A stretch of DNA of 36,083 nt from Tannerellaceae bacterium (GTDB taxonomy: Bacteria; Bacteroidota; Bacteroidia; Bacteroidales; Tannerellaceae), in contig JAISZA010000046.1 in NCBI GenBank assembly GCA_031269535.1, positions 1 to 36,083 on the forward strand. Direction: 5' to 3'. The notes under the pieces were generated by a model. That model was not told the origin of the DNA. It worked only from the letters and a program-made list of their open reading frames with translations, and searched no databases. Made by a program: the position numbers and the translations under genes. Position 1 is the first letter of the stretch, and every line of letters starts with the position of its first letter. Of this stretch, positions 1 through 9,479 are shown in pieces.

Positions 1-2
1 AT

Positions 3-341
3 TACTTAAACGGGAAATACAAGCATGGGCACGGTATAGATATCCGGCTCGAAATAACCGGAGAATATAACAACTCAAAAGCTATTCTTGAGAAATATCC
101 CCGGAATTACCAGATACTATCGGAGGCTTTTAAAAGAGCGCAGGTAACAATAAGTCCGGAAGCAAGCCGGGGTGGGTCTGATGCGAATGAAATTACATTT
201 ATGGGCATCCCTACTTATAATATCTTTGCAGGCTATGTGAATGAGCACAGCCATAAGGAATGGGTAAGTGCAATTTTCATGGAAAATTCGTATAAGGTAA
301 TCCTCAGCTACATTACGTTATATGGCGAACATGATTATTAA
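3..341 (+). CDS. Peptidase T-like M20 metallopeptidase, C-terminal fragment
   Basis: An open frame runs in from the left edge and stops at TAA 339-341, giving about 112 residues of the C-terminus; the start lies outside the window. The motif RGGSDANEITFMGIPTYNIF matches the end of the peptidase T/M20 fold, where RGGTD precedes a 'FMGLPxPNIF' strand and a His-rich segment (here NEHSHKEW) supplies a metal ligand. By family this would be a cytoplasmic zinc di- or tripeptidase. Only the last third is visible, so the exact M20 subfamily (peptidase T, dipeptidase D or an acylase) is not settled. No frame disruption is seen in the visible part. Confidence 0.75.
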   Translation, partial: YLNGKYKHGHGIDIRLEITGEYNNSKAILEKYPRNYQILSEAFKRAQVTISPEASRGGSDANEITFMGIPTYNIFAGYVNEHSHKEWVSAIFMENSYKVILSYITLYGEHDY

Positions 342-399
342 CCCATAGAGCAGTATCTGTTTCAAAATATCAATGCGTGCGCCGGCGATGTTGTGCCTG

Positions 400-449
400 C
401 TCCCGTCCGGAATAAATCCGATCCCGTCCGGTTTATTCCCGGACGGGAG
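400..449. repeat. CTCCCGTCCG-type inverted repeat, copy 1
   Basis: CTCCCGTCCGGAATAAA at 400-416 pairs with TTTATTCCCGGACGGGAG at 432-449; a second direct copy of CCCGTCCGG lies in the loop (423-431). The same CTCCCGTCCG word with a complementary arm recurs at 10564-10640. It sits downstream of the peptidase T-like gene but has no T-run directly after it. It could act as an RNA hairpin at the 3' end of that transcript. Confidence 0.6.
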
Positions 450-454
450 TGATA

Positions 455-573
455 TATATAGGTTCAGGGGGAAGAGCCTATATACTTTCCAGGGGTGAAA
501 GTATATACTTGTACTAAATCCCGCTTAGCGTGATAGCTAAAGTGCTATTTGTGCTAAACGGGATTGTTTTTTT
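455..573 (+). terminator. Three stacked hairpins ending in a T-run
   Basis: Hairpin 1: TATATAGG 455-462 with CCTATATA 477-484. Hairpin 2: TATACTTTC 481-489 with GAAAGTATA 497-505; it shares bases 481-484 with hairpin 1, so the two are partly exclusive. Hairpin 3: AATCCCGCTTAGC 517-529 with GCTAAACGGGATT 553-565, followed by T567-573. Hairpin 3 plus the T-run is a good intrinsic terminator on the + strand, presumably for the peptidase transcript or for a small RNA. No gene is convincing between 342 and 1120. Confidence 0.5.
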
Positions 574-880
574 GCTGAACTTTGGTGCATTATTCACATT
601 TTAAAAAAAATGAGAGACAGGGAGATCAGCAGCTATATTTATCAGTTGCAGGAAAGACATACGGATGCGTGCAGCAGTCAGTTTGTTCATCCGGCTGCGG
701 GTCTGCGCTGTTATTACAAACCTTTAAATTATCAAATACATTCTGCTGTGTCCGTGCCGCTTAATGAACAAGCACCCGCAAAGGACGTTTCGGAGAGTTT
801 TTACCATAGCTTCCAGCGTCTATATCTTTTGCCTTCAAAACCACTCTGAGAAAAAAACTCAGGGGAGCATAAAATTTTTC

Positions 881-1064
881 ATGAAATTACTACGGAAATA
901 TTCATGGCTTATCTTTCTGGTATCATGATATTTACTCCCTTCCAATGCCTGATACCTGAAATGACAGATTGCTGCAAAATATAAAAGATTTTGATTATCT
1001 GATAGAAAAAATCGAACCGAAGATAGCGGATTATCCAAAGGTATTCAGTATATTTGTTTATTAA
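881..1064 (+). pseudogene. Possible decayed secreted-protein remnant
   Basis: ATG at 881 opens a signal-peptide-like start (MKLLRKYSWLIFLVS) that hits TGA after 15 codons. In a different frame, 960-1064 encodes a 34-codon stretch containing KDFDYLIEKIEPKIADYPKV, which stops at TAA. Together they resemble the beginning of a secreted or lipoprotein ORF broken by frameshifts; the second piece faintly recalls the N-terminus of Bacteroidota S41-type peptidases. The family suggestion is a guess. The rest of 574-880 shows nothing I can support as coding. Confidence 0.25.
1049..1056 (+). promoter_or_regulatory. Candidate -7 element for the acn operon
   Basis: TATATTTG matches the Bacteroidota TAnnTTTG -7 consensus, 64 bases before the acn start. 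No TTTG is seen at the expected -33 spacing, so this is a half-match. Confidence 0.3.
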
Positions 1065-1120
1065 CTATTTCATTTAATCAGTAGGATTTATGAAAAAAAC
1101 GAATTATAACTTACATAATT

Positions 1121-3376
1121 ATGGCACTTGATATTGAAATTCTGGAACGCTTTTATTCGACATTTGCAGAAAAAGTAGCTTATGTACGCAGAGGGATAGA
1201 CCATCCGATGACATTGGCCGAAAAAATATTGTATGCTCATCTTTATGATGCAGCGCAATTGAAAGCGTACCGCAGGGGAGAAGATTACGTGAATTTTCGC
1301 CCCGACAGGGTAGCCATGCAGGATGCTACGGCACAAATGGCTTTACTACAGTTTATGAACGCAGGGAAAAAACATGTTGCAGTCCCTGCCAGTGTTCATT
1401 GTGACCATCTGATACAGGCTGACGCCGGTGCAGAAGCAGACCTGGCCACTGCGGCAGACAGCAACCACGAGGTCTATCGTTTCCTGAAAGCCGTATCTAA
1501 TCAATATGGTATAGGTTTCTGGAAGCCGGGAGCGGGTATCATCCATCAGGTCGTATTGGAAAATTATGCCTTCCCCGGAGGTATGATGGTCGGGACAGAT
1601 TCGCACACGCCCAATGCCGGAGGATTGGGCATGATCGCTATCGGCGTAGGTGGTGCAGATGCCGTGGACGTACTCAATGGCATGGAATGGGAACTGAAAA
1701 TGCCTGGACTGATTGGTGTAAAGCTCACAGGACGCCTCTCCGGCTGGGCTTCTCCCAAAGACGTCATTCTGAAACTGGCAGGTATCCTGACCGTAAAAGG
1801 CGGAACCAACTCCATCATCGAATACTTCGGAGAAGGAGCCGCCTCACTCTCTGCCACCGGAAAAGCTACCATCTGTAATATGGGGGCTGAGGTAGGCGCT
1901 ACCACCTCTGTCTTCCCCTTCGACGGAAACATGGCAGCTTACCTCCGGGCTACCGGACGCGAAAGAGTGGCTTCGCTGGCCGAAAAAATGGCTCCTTGCC
2001 TGCAGGCCGACGAAGAAGTGGGAAAGGATCCGGAACGCTATTACAACCAGGTGATAGAAATAGACCTCTCGGCGCTGGAACCTTATATCAACGGCCCGTT
2101 TACTCCCGACGCTGCCACACCTGTATCGGCGCTGGCAGCCAAAGTCAGGGCAAACGGCTATCCGCAGAAAATGGAAGTGGGATTGATCGGATCGTGTACC
2201 AACTCTTCGTACCAGGACCTGAGCCGGGCAGCCTCTATCGCCCGCCAGGCCTGGGATGAGCAGATAGAAGTCGCGGCGCCACTGATTATCAATCCGGGGT
2301 CGGAACAAATACGATACACGGCCGAACGGGATGGACTGATAAGCGACTTTGAGAAGGTAGGAGCTGTCGTCATGGCAAATGCCTGCGGCCCCTGCATCGG
2401 ACAATGGAAGCGGCATACCGACGACAATACACGGAAGAATGCCATCGTCACCTCATTCAACCGCAATTTTGCCAAACGGGCAGACGGCAATCCGAACACC
2501 TACGCCTTCGTCGCCTCTCCCGAACTGACTATGGCGCTGACCATCGCCGGCGACCTCTGCTTCAATCCGCTGACGGATAAGCTAAAAACATCCGATGGAC
2601 GTGAAGTGATGCTGAAAGAACCGCAGGGAACAGACTTCCCCCCGCAAGGCTTTGACGTAAAAGACAATGGTTTCTCGGCTCCGGGAAGCGAACAGCTGGA
2701 AGTGCATATCAATGCCGCCTCGGAACGCCTGCAATTATTGCAGCCATTCCCTGCCGCCAGGGCCGACGACTTGCTTAAAATGTCATTACTCATTAAAACA
2801 GAAGGAAAATGTACGACCGACCATATTTCGATGGCCGGCCCCTGGCTCCGTTTCCGCGGACATCTGGAGAATATCTCCGGCAATATGCTGATGGGAGCCG
2901 TAAATACATTTAATGGCAAGACTAATTCGGTTCTGAATCAGCTTACGGGAAGTTATGATGCCGTCGCGGCAGTGGCCAGGCAGTACAAGGAAAAGGGAGT
3001 ATCGTCGATGGTTGTAGCAGAAGACAATTATGGGGAAGGCTCTTCCCGCGAACATGCGGCTATGGAACCCCGCTTCCTGAATGTGAAAGTGATCCTGGCC
3101 AAAAGTTTTGCCCGTATCCACGAAACTAATCTCAAAAAACAGGGAATGCTGGCGCTCAGCTTTGCCGATAAGGCCGATTACGACAAGATCAGGGAAGAAG
3201 ACCGTATCTCAATCGCCGGCATAGCAGGTTTCCAACCGGGTAAAACACTCACTGTCATTCTCTATCATGCCGATGGCACAGAAGAATCCTTCCCCGTGAA
3301 CCATACCTACAATGAGTTGCAAATCAAATGGTATCAGGCTGGTAGCGCATTAAACTATTTAAAAGAAGAAAAATGA
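1121..3376 (+). CDS. acnA: Aconitate hydratase, mitochondrial type
   Basis: The product is a 751-residue aconitase that interconverts citrate and isocitrate through a [4Fe-4S] cluster in the cytoplasm. The three cluster cysteines are visible: C359 in [11 protein letters not shown] and C422/C425 in [10 protein letters not shown]. The C-terminal swivel domain carries the [12 protein letters not shown] motif that holds the catalytic serine, and [19 protein letters not shown] opens that domain. Its length (about 750-780 in the family) and sequence resemble the mitochondrial-type enzyme known from Bacteroides fragilis rather than the roughly 890-residue AcnA/IRP type. The start ATG 1121 gives a family-like N-terminus ([15 protein letters not shown]). 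It is first in an operon with icd and gltA; its stop overlaps the icd start by four bases (ATGA at 3373-3376), suggesting translational coupling. Identity is near certain; the symbol follows common usage. Confidence 0.95.
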   Translation: MALDIEILERFYSTFAEKVAYVRRGIDHPMTLAEKILYAHLYDAAQLKAYRRGEDYVNFRPDRVAMQDATAQMALLQFMNAGKKHVAVPASVHCDHLIQADAGAEADLATAADSNHEVYRFLKAVSNQYGIGFWKPGAGIIHQVVLENYAFPGGMMVGTDSHTPNAGGLGMIAIGVGGADAVDVLNGMEWELKMPGLIGVKLTGRLSGWASPKDVILKLAGILTVKGGTNSIIEYFGEGAASLSATGKATICNMGAEVGATTSVFPFDGNMAAYLRATGRERVASLAEKMAPCLQADEEVGKDPERYYNQVIEIDLSALEPYINGPFTPDAATPVSALAAKVRANGYPQKMEVGLIGSCTNSSYQDLSRAASIARQAWDEQIEVAAPLIINPGSEQIRYTAERDGLISDFEKVGAVVMANACGPCIGQWKRHTDDNTRKNAIVTSFNRNFAKRADGNPNTYAFVASPELTMALTIAGDLCFNPLTDKLKTSDGREVMLKEPQGTDFPPQGFDVKDNGFSAPGSEQLEVHINAASERLQLLQPFPAARADDLLKMSLLIKTEGKCTTDHISMAGPWLRFRGHLENISGNMLMGAVNTFNGKTNSVLNQLTGSYDAVAAVARQYKEKGVSSMVVAEDNYGEGSSREHAAMEPRFLNVKVILAKSFARIHETNLKKQGMLALSFADKADYDKIREEDRISIAGIAGFQPGKTLTVILYHADGTEESFPVNHTYNELQIKWYQAGSALNYLKEEK

Positions 3377-4560
3377 AAGTAAGGAAAGAAAACGGAAAAC
3401 TTATTGTCCCCGACCAGGTAACAATTCCCTTTATTGAGGGAGACGGGGTAGGAAGAGAGATTACGCCTGTTACACAAGGCGTCGTAAATGAAGCTGTGGC
3501 AAAAGCATACAAAGGGAAACGGACGATCGGATGGAAAGAAGTGTTTGCCGGAGAGAAGTCTTTTCGGGCAACCGGAAGCTGGCTCCCCGACGAAACGATG
3601 GATGCCTTCCGCGAGTATATTGTCGGTATCAAAGGGCCGCTGACAACACCCATAGGCGGAGGCATGCGTTCGCTCAACGTAGCGCTCCGGCAGGAGTTGG
3701 ATTTGTATGTCTGCCTGCGTCCGGTTCGTTGGTTTAAAGGGGTCGTGTCGCCTGTGAAGGAACCACAGAAAGTGGATATGGTCATCTTCCGCGAGAATAC
3801 GGAAGACATTTATGCGGGGATCGAATGGCAGCAGGGGACGCCCGAAGCACAGAAATTTCTGAAGTTCCTGACAGAAGAAATGGGTGTGAAAAAGGTACGT
3901 TTTCCCGAAACATCCTCCTTCGGTGTAAAGCCGGTTTCGATAGAAGGGACGGAGCGCCTGGTGCGCGCTGCCATCAGGTACGCGCTGGCTAATCACCGTC
4001 CGGGGCTGACGCTGGTGCATAAAGGCAATATTATGAAGTTTACCGAAGGCGGGTTCAGAAACTGGGGATACGCCTTGGCCGAACGGGAGTTCGCGGAAGA
4101 AATAAAAAGCGGCAGACTGATCATCAACGATGTGATTGCTGATGCTTTCCTCCAGAATACCTTGCTTAAGCCGGAAGCGTATTCGGTCGTCGCTACCCTG
4201 AACCTGAATGGAGACTATATCTCCGACCAGCTGGCAGCAATGGTCGGGGGGATCGGTATTGCCCCAGGCGCCAATATCAATTACGACAGTGGCCATGCCA
4301 TCTTTGAAGCTACGCACGGGACGGCACCGGATATCGCAGGGAAGAATATCGTGAATCCATCCTCACTCCTGCTATCTTCTGTTATGCTGCTGGAATATAT
4401 CGGATGGAATGAAGCGGCGGCGATAGTAACATCCGCCATGGAAGCAACTTTTGAATCCGGAGAAGCAACCAGCGATCTCGCCCGTTTTATGCCGGACGGG
4501 AAATCTCTTGGAACCAAAGAATTCGGAGAAAATATAATGAATAAAATGAATGTATCATGA
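3373..4560 (+). CDS. icd: Isocitrate dehydrogenase, predicted NAD-preferring
   Basis: This 395-residue enzyme oxidatively decarboxylates isocitrate to 2-oxoglutarate. It aligns well by eye with E. coli Icd: [20 protein letters not shown] contains the substrate-binding Ser (S100, equivalent to E. coli S113), then [32 protein letters not shown], and [20 protein letters not shown]. In the cofactor site, E. coli HGTAPKYAG (K344, Y345) is replaced by HGTAPDIAG (D320, I321). Asp and Ile here are the classic determinants of NAD specificity in this family. The Y391 position is S367 while the R395 position is still Arg (R371), so the switch is partial. It starts inside the acn stop and ends inside the gltA start (ATGA 4557-4560). 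The function is certain; the cofactor preference is inference. Confidence 0.95.
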   Translation: MKVRKENGKLIVPDQVTIPFIEGDGVGREITPVTQGVVNEAVAKAYKGKRTIGWKEVFAGEKSFRATGSWLPDETMDAFREYIVGIKGPLTTPIGGGMRSLNVALRQELDLYVCLRPVRWFKGVVSPVKEPQKVDMVIFRENTEDIYAGIEWQQGTPEAQKFLKFLTEEMGVKKVRFPETSSFGVKPVSIEGTERLVRAAIRYALANHRPGLTLVHKGNIMKFTEGGFRNWGYALAEREFAEEIKSGRLIINDVIADAFLQNTLLKPEAYSVVATLNLNGDYISDQLAAMVGGIGIAPGANINYDSGHAIFEATHGTAPDIAGKNIVNPSSLLLSSVMLLEYIGWNEAAAIVTSAMEATFESGEATSDLARFMPDGKSLGTKEFGENIMNKMNVS

Positions 4561-5900
4561 AAAAGGAATATCTTATTTATAAGTTATCAGAATCGGTAAA
4601 GAAGACCAGCAGGATTGATAATGAATTGTTTTCAAAATATAACGTCAAACGTGGTTTGCGTAACGAAGACGGAACGGGTGTATTGGTAGGTCTTACCCAG
4701 ATAGGAAATGTCGTAGGGTATGAACGTTTACCGGAAGGTGGCCTGAAGGCTATCCCCGGCAAACTTTATTACCGGGGGTATGATGTGGAAGATATCGTAC
4801 ATGCCCTGATGAAAGAAAAACGCTATGGCTTTGAAGAAGTAGCCTACCTGATGCTCTCAGGTGAATTGCCTGATAAAGATAATCTGTCGGGATTCAAAGA
4901 GCTGATTGCTGAAAATATGCCGCTAGAACAGAAAACAAAAATGAATATCATTGATCTGGAAGGGCAGAATATTATGAATATCCTGGCGCGTAGTGTATTG
5001 GAAATGTATAATTACGACGCTAAGCCCGATGACATCTCTCCCGATAATTTAATGCGTCAATCGATAGAGCTTATTTCCAAGTTCCCGACAATCATTGCTT
5101 ATGCGTATAATATTTTCCGCCACAGTACGCACGGACGTTCGCTCCATATCCGCCATCCGAACGAGAAGCTTTCTATCGCGGAAAACTTTCTTTATATGCT
5201 GCAGAAAGACTATACCCAACTCGACGCCCGTACGCTGGATTTGCTGTTGGTACTACAGGCCGAGCATGGAGGAGGGAATAACTCGACGTTTTCCGTTCGC
5301 GTGACCAGTTCTACCGGTACGGATACCTATTCGGCTATAGCCGCAGGTATCGGCTCGCTGAAAGGCCCCTTGCACGGAGGCGCCAATATTCAGGTAGTGG
5401 ATATGTTTAACCACCTGAAAGAAAATATATCAGACTGGAAAAATAACGACGAGATAGACACCTATTTCATGCGTATGCTGAACAAGGAGGCCTATAATAA
5501 AACCGGACTGATTTATGGTATCGGACATGCGGTGTACACCATCTCCGACCCACGGGCTGTCTTGCTGAAAGACCTGGCCCGCGACCTGGCAAAAGAGAAA
5601 AACCGTTCAGAAGAGTTTTCTTTCCTCGAATTGCTGGAAGAACGCGCCATTGAATGTTTCGCCAATTTCAAGGGAACGAAGAAACGTGTATCCTCTAATG
5701 TTGATTTCTATTCCGGTTTCGTATATGAAATGATTGGTCTCCCGCAGGAAATCTACACCCCCTTATTTGCCATGGCACGTATCGTAGGCTGGACTGCCCA
5801 CCGCATTGAGGAGCTGAACTTCAAGAGCAAACGCATCATCCGCCCTGCCTATAGAAACATCCTGGAAGAACAGGCATATGTGTCTATTAAGGAGAGGTAG
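4557..5900 (+). CDS. gltA: Citrate synthase
   Basis: The 447-residue product condenses oxaloacetate and acetyl-CoA to citrate. The catalytic set is visible: H237 in [16 protein letters not shown]273 in [15 protein letters not shown], and D383 in [30 protein letters not shown] and the C-terminal arginine-bearing [13 protein letters not shown] also fit. The N-terminal ~100 residues ([27 protein letters not shown]) are the small all-helical part of the fold in the longer 445-460 residue subgroup. It is the last gene of acn-icd-gltA; no TCA gene after 2-oxoglutarate is adjacent, so the operon looks like the oxidative branch feeding glutamate synthesis. A 2-methylcitrate synthase role is unlikely given the partners. 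A hairpin-forming repeat block follows the stop. Confidence 0.95.
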   Translation: MKKEYLIYKLSESVKKTSRIDNELFSKYNVKRGLRNEDGTGVLVGLTQIGNVVGYERLPEGGLKAIPGKLYYRGYDVEDIVHALMKEKRYGFEEVAYLMLSGELPDKDNLSGFKELIAENMPLEQKTKMNIIDLEGQNIMNILARSVLEMYNYDAKPDDISPDNLMRQSIELISKFPTIIAYAYNIFRHSTHGRSLHIRHPNEKLSIAENFLYMLQKDYTQLDARTLDLLLVLQAEHGGGNNSTFSVRVTSSTGTDTYSAIAAGIGSLKGPLHGGANIQVVDMFNHLKENISDWKNNDEIDTYFMRMLNKEAYNKTGLIYGIGHAVYTISDPRAVLLKDLARDLAKEKNRSEEFSFLELLEERAIECFANFKGTKKRVSSNVDFYSGFVYEMIGLPQEIYTPLFAMARIVGWTAHRIEELNFKSKRIIRPAYRNILEEQAYVSIKER

Positions 5901-5910
5901 GTTTTTTTGA

Positions 5911-6008
5911 GTTACGAGTTACAAATTACAAGTTACGAGTTGAATTTCTTGTAACTTGTAACTTGTAACTCGTAACTCGTAACTCGTAACTAATAACTTG
6001 TAACTAAT
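5911..6008. repeat. GTTACGAGTTACAA-type repeat block forming a long hairpin
   Basis: Short words GTTACGAGTT, ACAAATTACAAGTTACGAGTT and then their complements TAACTTGTAACTTGTAACTC, CGTAACTCGTAACTCGTAAC fill the whole gap between convergent gltA and the sigma54 regulator. The left arm (5911-5941) pairs with the right arm (about 5951-5990), giving a long AT-rich stem that could serve as a bidirectional transcription end. A second copy of the word is at 20228-20250. Confidence 0.8.
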
Positions 6009-6015
6009 ACCCACT

Positions 6016-7335
6016 CTAATTCCCAATCCGGTATTGCTTCAGCTTATTGTAAAGCGTTTTTCTATCTATTCCTAATATGCGGGCGGCGAGTGTTTTGTTG
6101 TTTTCTGCTTCCTGGAGTGCTTTGATTATCTGGTCGCGTTCGTGTGTTTCATTTCTCAGACTGGTAATTGCAGAGGCCGGTGAGGGAGTTTTTGTCATCT
6201 CTTCGGGTAGTTCTTTCAGGGTGATATAGTCGCCGGTAGCCAGTAAAGTAGCATATTTGATCACATTCTTCATCTGTCTTAAATTACCCGGCCAGGGGTA
6301 GGAGAGGAATAACCGGCGCGTTTCCGGGTCAAATCCGGTCACATGTTTTTGCAATTCCTGATTGGCTATTTCCAGAAAATGAGTAGCAAAGAGAGGGATA
6401 TCAGTTTGTCGTTCTTTTAAATCAGGGATACGGATCGTAAATTCGTTGATCCGGTGGTAAAGGTCCTCCCTGAAACTACCTTCTTTAATGGCTGATTGCA
6501 GGTTCTCATTCGTCGCGGAAATCAGGCGGACATCGGTTTTTATTTCCCGGTTACTCCCGATAGGTTTGACCTTGCGCTCCTGAAGCGCCCGGAGCAGTTG
6601 AATCTGTACCTCATACGTCAGGTTCCCTATTTCGTCGAGAAAGATGCTGCCTCCGTGCGCTGCTTCGAAGGCTCCGGTTTTGTTTTCAATAGCTCCTGTA
6701 AACGAACCCTTTACATGCCCGAAAAACTCGGAGGCGGCCAGTTCTTTAGGTATAGCTCCGCAATCGACAGCGATGAAGGGAGCATTTCTGCGTCCGCTCT
6801 GCTCATGCAGGCGGCGGGCTACATACTCTTTTCCCGTACCACTTGAGCCCATGATCAGAACAGACATACCCGTGGGAGCTACCAATCGTACGTGCTGAAA
6901 CATTTGCTGAATGATGGGAGATTCTCCTTCGATAGACGTCCACGGAGAGATAGCAGGAGGCGGCATGCAGGACGGTGCCTGTTGAATAAGCTCGTTTATT
7001 TTCAGCCACAAATCTTCCTGATTGATTGGTTTGGCAATATAGTCGGAAGCTCCGAGTTTGATAGACTGCACGGCTGTTTGTATCTCTGCATAACTTGTCA
7101 TCATAATAAATGGGATGGTCTGATTTTGCTCCCTCAGCCATCTGAGAAAATCAATACCGTCGCCATCAGGAAGGCGAAGGTCAGATAGTATCAGATCGTA
7201 GCACTCTGTTCCAACTTTTTGCCTGGCTTCTGCTACGGTCGCAACAGAACTTACATTTATGTTTTTCTTCCTAAGCCAGGTAGAAAGCATGAGAGAAAAT
7301 GTAATATCATCTTCTAAAATAAGGATAAACGGCAT
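6016..7335 (-). CDS. NtrC-family sigma54-dependent response regulator
   Basis: A 439-residue three-domain regulator. Residues about 1-120 are a receiver: acidic pair E8/D9/D10, phospho-acceptor D52 in LILSDLRLPDGDG, and T/K-type switch residues in MMTSYAEIQ and YIAKPINQED. Residues about 145-370 are an AAA+ sigma54-interaction domain with Walker A GSSGTGKEYVARRL, the sigma54 contact loop as GSFTGA (GAFTGA in most members), Walker B GGSIFLDEIGNL and the arginine finger region ENLQSAIKEGSFREDLYHRI. The C-terminus is a Fis-type helix-turn-helix (NKTLAARILGIDRKTLYNKL). It should activate RpoN promoters when phosphorylated. No histidine kinase gene adjoins it, so the partner and targets are unknown. 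It is transcribed convergent to gltA. Confidence 0.93.
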   Translation of the reverse strand: MPFILILEDDITFSLMLSTWLRKKNINVSSVATVAEARQKVGTECYDLILSDLRLPDGDGIDFLRWLREQNQTIPFIMMTSYAEIQTAVQSIKLGASDYIAKPINQEDLWLKINELIQQAPSCMPPPAISPWTSIEGESPIIQQMFQHVRLVAPTGMSVLIMGSSGTGKEYVARRLHEQSGRRNAPFIAVDCGAIPKELAASEFFGHVKGSFTGAIENKTGAFEAAHGGSIFLDEIGNLTYEVQIQLLRALQERKVKPIGSNREIKTDVRLISATNENLQSAIKEGSFREDLYHRINEFTIRIPDLKERQTDIPLFATHFLEIANQELQKHVTGFDPETRRLFLSYPWPGNLRQMKNVIKYATLLATGDYITLKELPEEMTKTPSPASAITSLRNETHERDQIIKALQEAENNKTLAARILGIDRKTLYNKLKQYRIGN

Positions 7336-7443
7336 AGTAATTATCTTATACTTAACAAAGATAATGCATCAGAAACAAATTATTATATTGTGATTATAAA
7401 ATATAAAGGGAAAATAATAAAAAAAAATCTTTTTAACTTCCTG

Positions 7444-7488
7444 AACCCGGCGCAACTTATTCTTTATAAGTCTTGCCGGGTTGTTTTT
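7444..7488. terminator. GC-stem hairpin between regulator and phosphohexomutase
   Basis: AACCCGGC 7444-7451 pairs with GCCGGGTT 7475-7482, with inner pairing AACTTAT/ATAAGTC, and T484-488 follows on the + strand. On the - strand it lies about 110 bases after the phosphohexomutase stop with T-rich sequence a few bases further on. It most plausibly ends that transcript. The rest of 7336-7599 shows no gene. Confidence 0.45.
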
Positions 7489-7599
7489 GAATCCTGTTAT
7501 TTTTGTAGGGTTAGTCAGTGCTGCAAAAATAGGAGTATATTTTCTTTTTCTCTGTCAATTATGTGTACAATACGTATAAGATTGTTCCAGATAAGCTGC

Positions 7600-9351
7600 T
7601 CAGTAGATTCCCAGTGAGATTTTTATCTGTTCGATTTTCTCCAGAGCGGCTTTTTCGGCTTCCGGAATTTCAGCCGTATTTTTCACTTGGGAATGAACTT
7701 CGCAATAGAACTTTATTTTCGGCTCCGTACCGGAGGGACGGATGGATATTTTTGTTTTATCTTCCATAATGTATTGAAGTACGTTTGAGGTTGTCGGCAT
7801 ATCCAGGGTCAGGACTTCCTTGTCCTGGCAACTGTATCCCTTCAGCCTGGCATAATCGTAGATAAAAGCGACTTTTGAACCGGCTATCTCTGTCAGGGGA
7901 TTATCCCGGTAGTTCTTCATCATGGCTTCAATCTCTTCGGCGCCGCTTTTCCCCTTCTTCACGACAGAGATGCCTGTCTCTTTCGAGAAGCCGTAGGTCA
8001 GGTATATCTTTTGGAGCAACTGATAGACCGTAAGCCCCTGGTCTTTTGCCCAGGCCGCAATCTCGGCTAAGACAGCACAGGCGGATACGGCGTCTTTATC
8101 GCGTACAAAGTCTTCGCACAGAAAGCCATAGCTTTCTTCTCCTCCTCCGATATAATGTTTTTTGTTTTCATTTTTCCGCATGACATCGGCTATCCATTTG
8201 AAACCGGTATAGACATCATATATTTCCACCCCGTTGCGTTCGGCAATCGTACGGATCAATTCTGTTGTAACAATTGTTTTTACGATGTATTCCTTCCCCT
8301 GTATCCTGCCTGATTCTTTCCAGCGGGTGATGAGGTAATAGACGAAAAGCAGGGCTGTCTGATTGCCGTTCAGGAGTATCCATTCGCCTTTATCGTCTTT
8401 GACTGCTGCTCCTGCGCGGTCGCCGTCGGGGTCGGTAGCCAGTACCAGTTCGGCATCTGTCTCCTTGGCTTTTTCAACAGCCAGGGCAAGCGCGGCAGGT
8501 TCTTCCGGGTTGGGCGAGACAACTGTGGGAAAATCACCACTCACCACATCCTGTTCGGCGACATGGATAATACGGGTAAAACCAAACGCCTTGAGTGTGT
8601 CAGGGACTAAGCGGACGCCTGTCCCGTGAATGGGCGTATAGACAATCTTCAGGTCGTGATGGCGCATGATGGCTTCTTTCGAGAGCGAGATTGTGGTCAG
8701 CGCCTCAATATATTGTTTGTCAATATCTTCACCAATGATTTCTATCAATTGGCTGTTGCCTTTGAAGCGGATATCCGAGGCCGAGCGTACCTTGTTTACT
8801 TCGGCAATGGTATTTTTATCGTGCGGGGCTATCATCTGGGCGCCGTCCTCCCAGTAGGCTTTATAGCCGTTGTATTCCTTCGGGTTGTGTGAGGCAGTCA
8901 GGATGATGCCTCCCTGACATCCTAACCGGCGGATGGCGTACGACACCTCAGGCGTCGGGCGGAGGTCGTCGAAAAGATATACTTTGATGCCGTTTGCCGA
9001 AAAGATATCAGCGGATATTTCCGCGAATTTGCGGCTATTATTGCGGCAATCATGCCCGATTACTACTTTAATCTGCTCTAAATGACTGAATTCTTTCCTG
9101 AGGTAATTCGAAAAACCCTGCGTGGCAGCTCCTACAGTATAACGATTCATGCGGTTGGTTCCTACCCCCATAATACCACGAAGCCCTCCCGTGCCAAACT
9201 CCAGATCTTTATAGAAAGCTTCTATCAGATCGGTAGGGTCTGCCTTGTCAAGCAAAGATTGTACTTGTGTGCGTGTTTCTGTGTCATAGCTATCGGTAAG
9301 CCAGCCTTGGGCTTTTTTTCTTACCGTTATTAACAATTCACTATTTTCCAT
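7600..9351 (-). CDS. Alpha-D-phosphohexomutase (phosphoglucomutase/phosphopentomutase type)
   Basis: A 583-residue phosphosugar mutase that moves a phosphate between C1 and C6 (glucose) or C1 and C5 (pentose) via a phosphoserine. The phosphoserine is S154 in ILTASHNPKEYNGYK; the metal loop is DPDGDRAGAAV; the sugar-recognition loop GGGEESYGFLCEDFVRDKD; and the phosphate-binding loop RPSGTEPKIKFYCEV near the C-terminus. Length and loop sequences fit the PGM2-like group (550-600 residues), common in Firmicutes and Bacteroidota, rather than the ~450-residue PMM/PGM or GlmM groups. Substrate preference cannot be read from sequence. The gene stands alone on the minus strand, divergent from the mannanase gene with a 187-bp promoter region between. 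Confidence 0.92.
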   Translation of the reverse strand: MENSELLITVRKKAQGWLTDSYDTETRTQVQSLLDKADPTDLIEAFYKDLEFGTGGLRGIMGVGTNRMNRYTVGAATQGFSNYLRKEFSHLEQIKVVIGHDCRNNSRKFAEISADIFSANGIKVYLFDDLRPTPEVSYAIRRLGCQGGIILTASHNPKEYNGYKAYWEDGAQMIAPHDKNTIAEVNKVRSASDIRFKGNSQLIEIIGEDIDKQYIEALTTISLSKEAIMRHHDLKIVYTPIHGTGVRLVPDTLKAFGFTRIIHVAEQDVVSGDFPTVVSPNPEEPAALALAVEKAKETDAELVLATDPDGDRAGAAVKDDKGEWILLNGNQTALLFVYYLITRWKESGRIQGKEYIVKTIVTTELIRTIAERNGVEIYDVYTGFKWIADVMRKNENKKHYIGGGEESYGFLCEDFVRDKDAVSACAVLAEIAAWAKDQGLTVYQLLQKIYLTYGFSKETGISVVKKGKSGAEEIEAMMKNYRDNPLTEIAGSKVAFIYDYARLKGYSCQDKEVLTLDMPTTSNVLQYIMEDKTKISIRPSGTEPKIKFYCEVHSQVKNTAEIPEAEKAALEKIEQIKISLGIY

Positions 9352-9382
9352 TGTTCTACAATATGTATTGTTTTAGATGAAG

Positions 9383-9390
9383 CAAAGATA
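9383..9390 (-). promoter_or_regulatory. Candidate -7 element for the phosphohexomutase gene
   Basis: On the minus strand this reads TATCTTTG, a full TAnnTTTG match, 32 bases upstream of the start codon. No clear -33 TTTG. Confidence 0.4.
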
Positions 9391-9479
9391 TTAATTTTTT
9401 TATATTATCGGAACTCTGTAACTTTTTGAGATATATCCCGTACTGCCGGATTTCTGCAAAAAACATCCTGCTAAACCCC

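Noticed and set aside
582-849. Two overlapping short + strand ORFs of 60 and 79 codons
   Set aside because: No recognisable family or ribosome-binding site, Cys/Ser-rich random-looking composition, and they overlap each other in different frames.
3355-4317. 320-codon minus-strand ORF opposite icd
   Set aside because: Fully antisense to a certain gene; composition is a mirror of the icd codons, with no family features.
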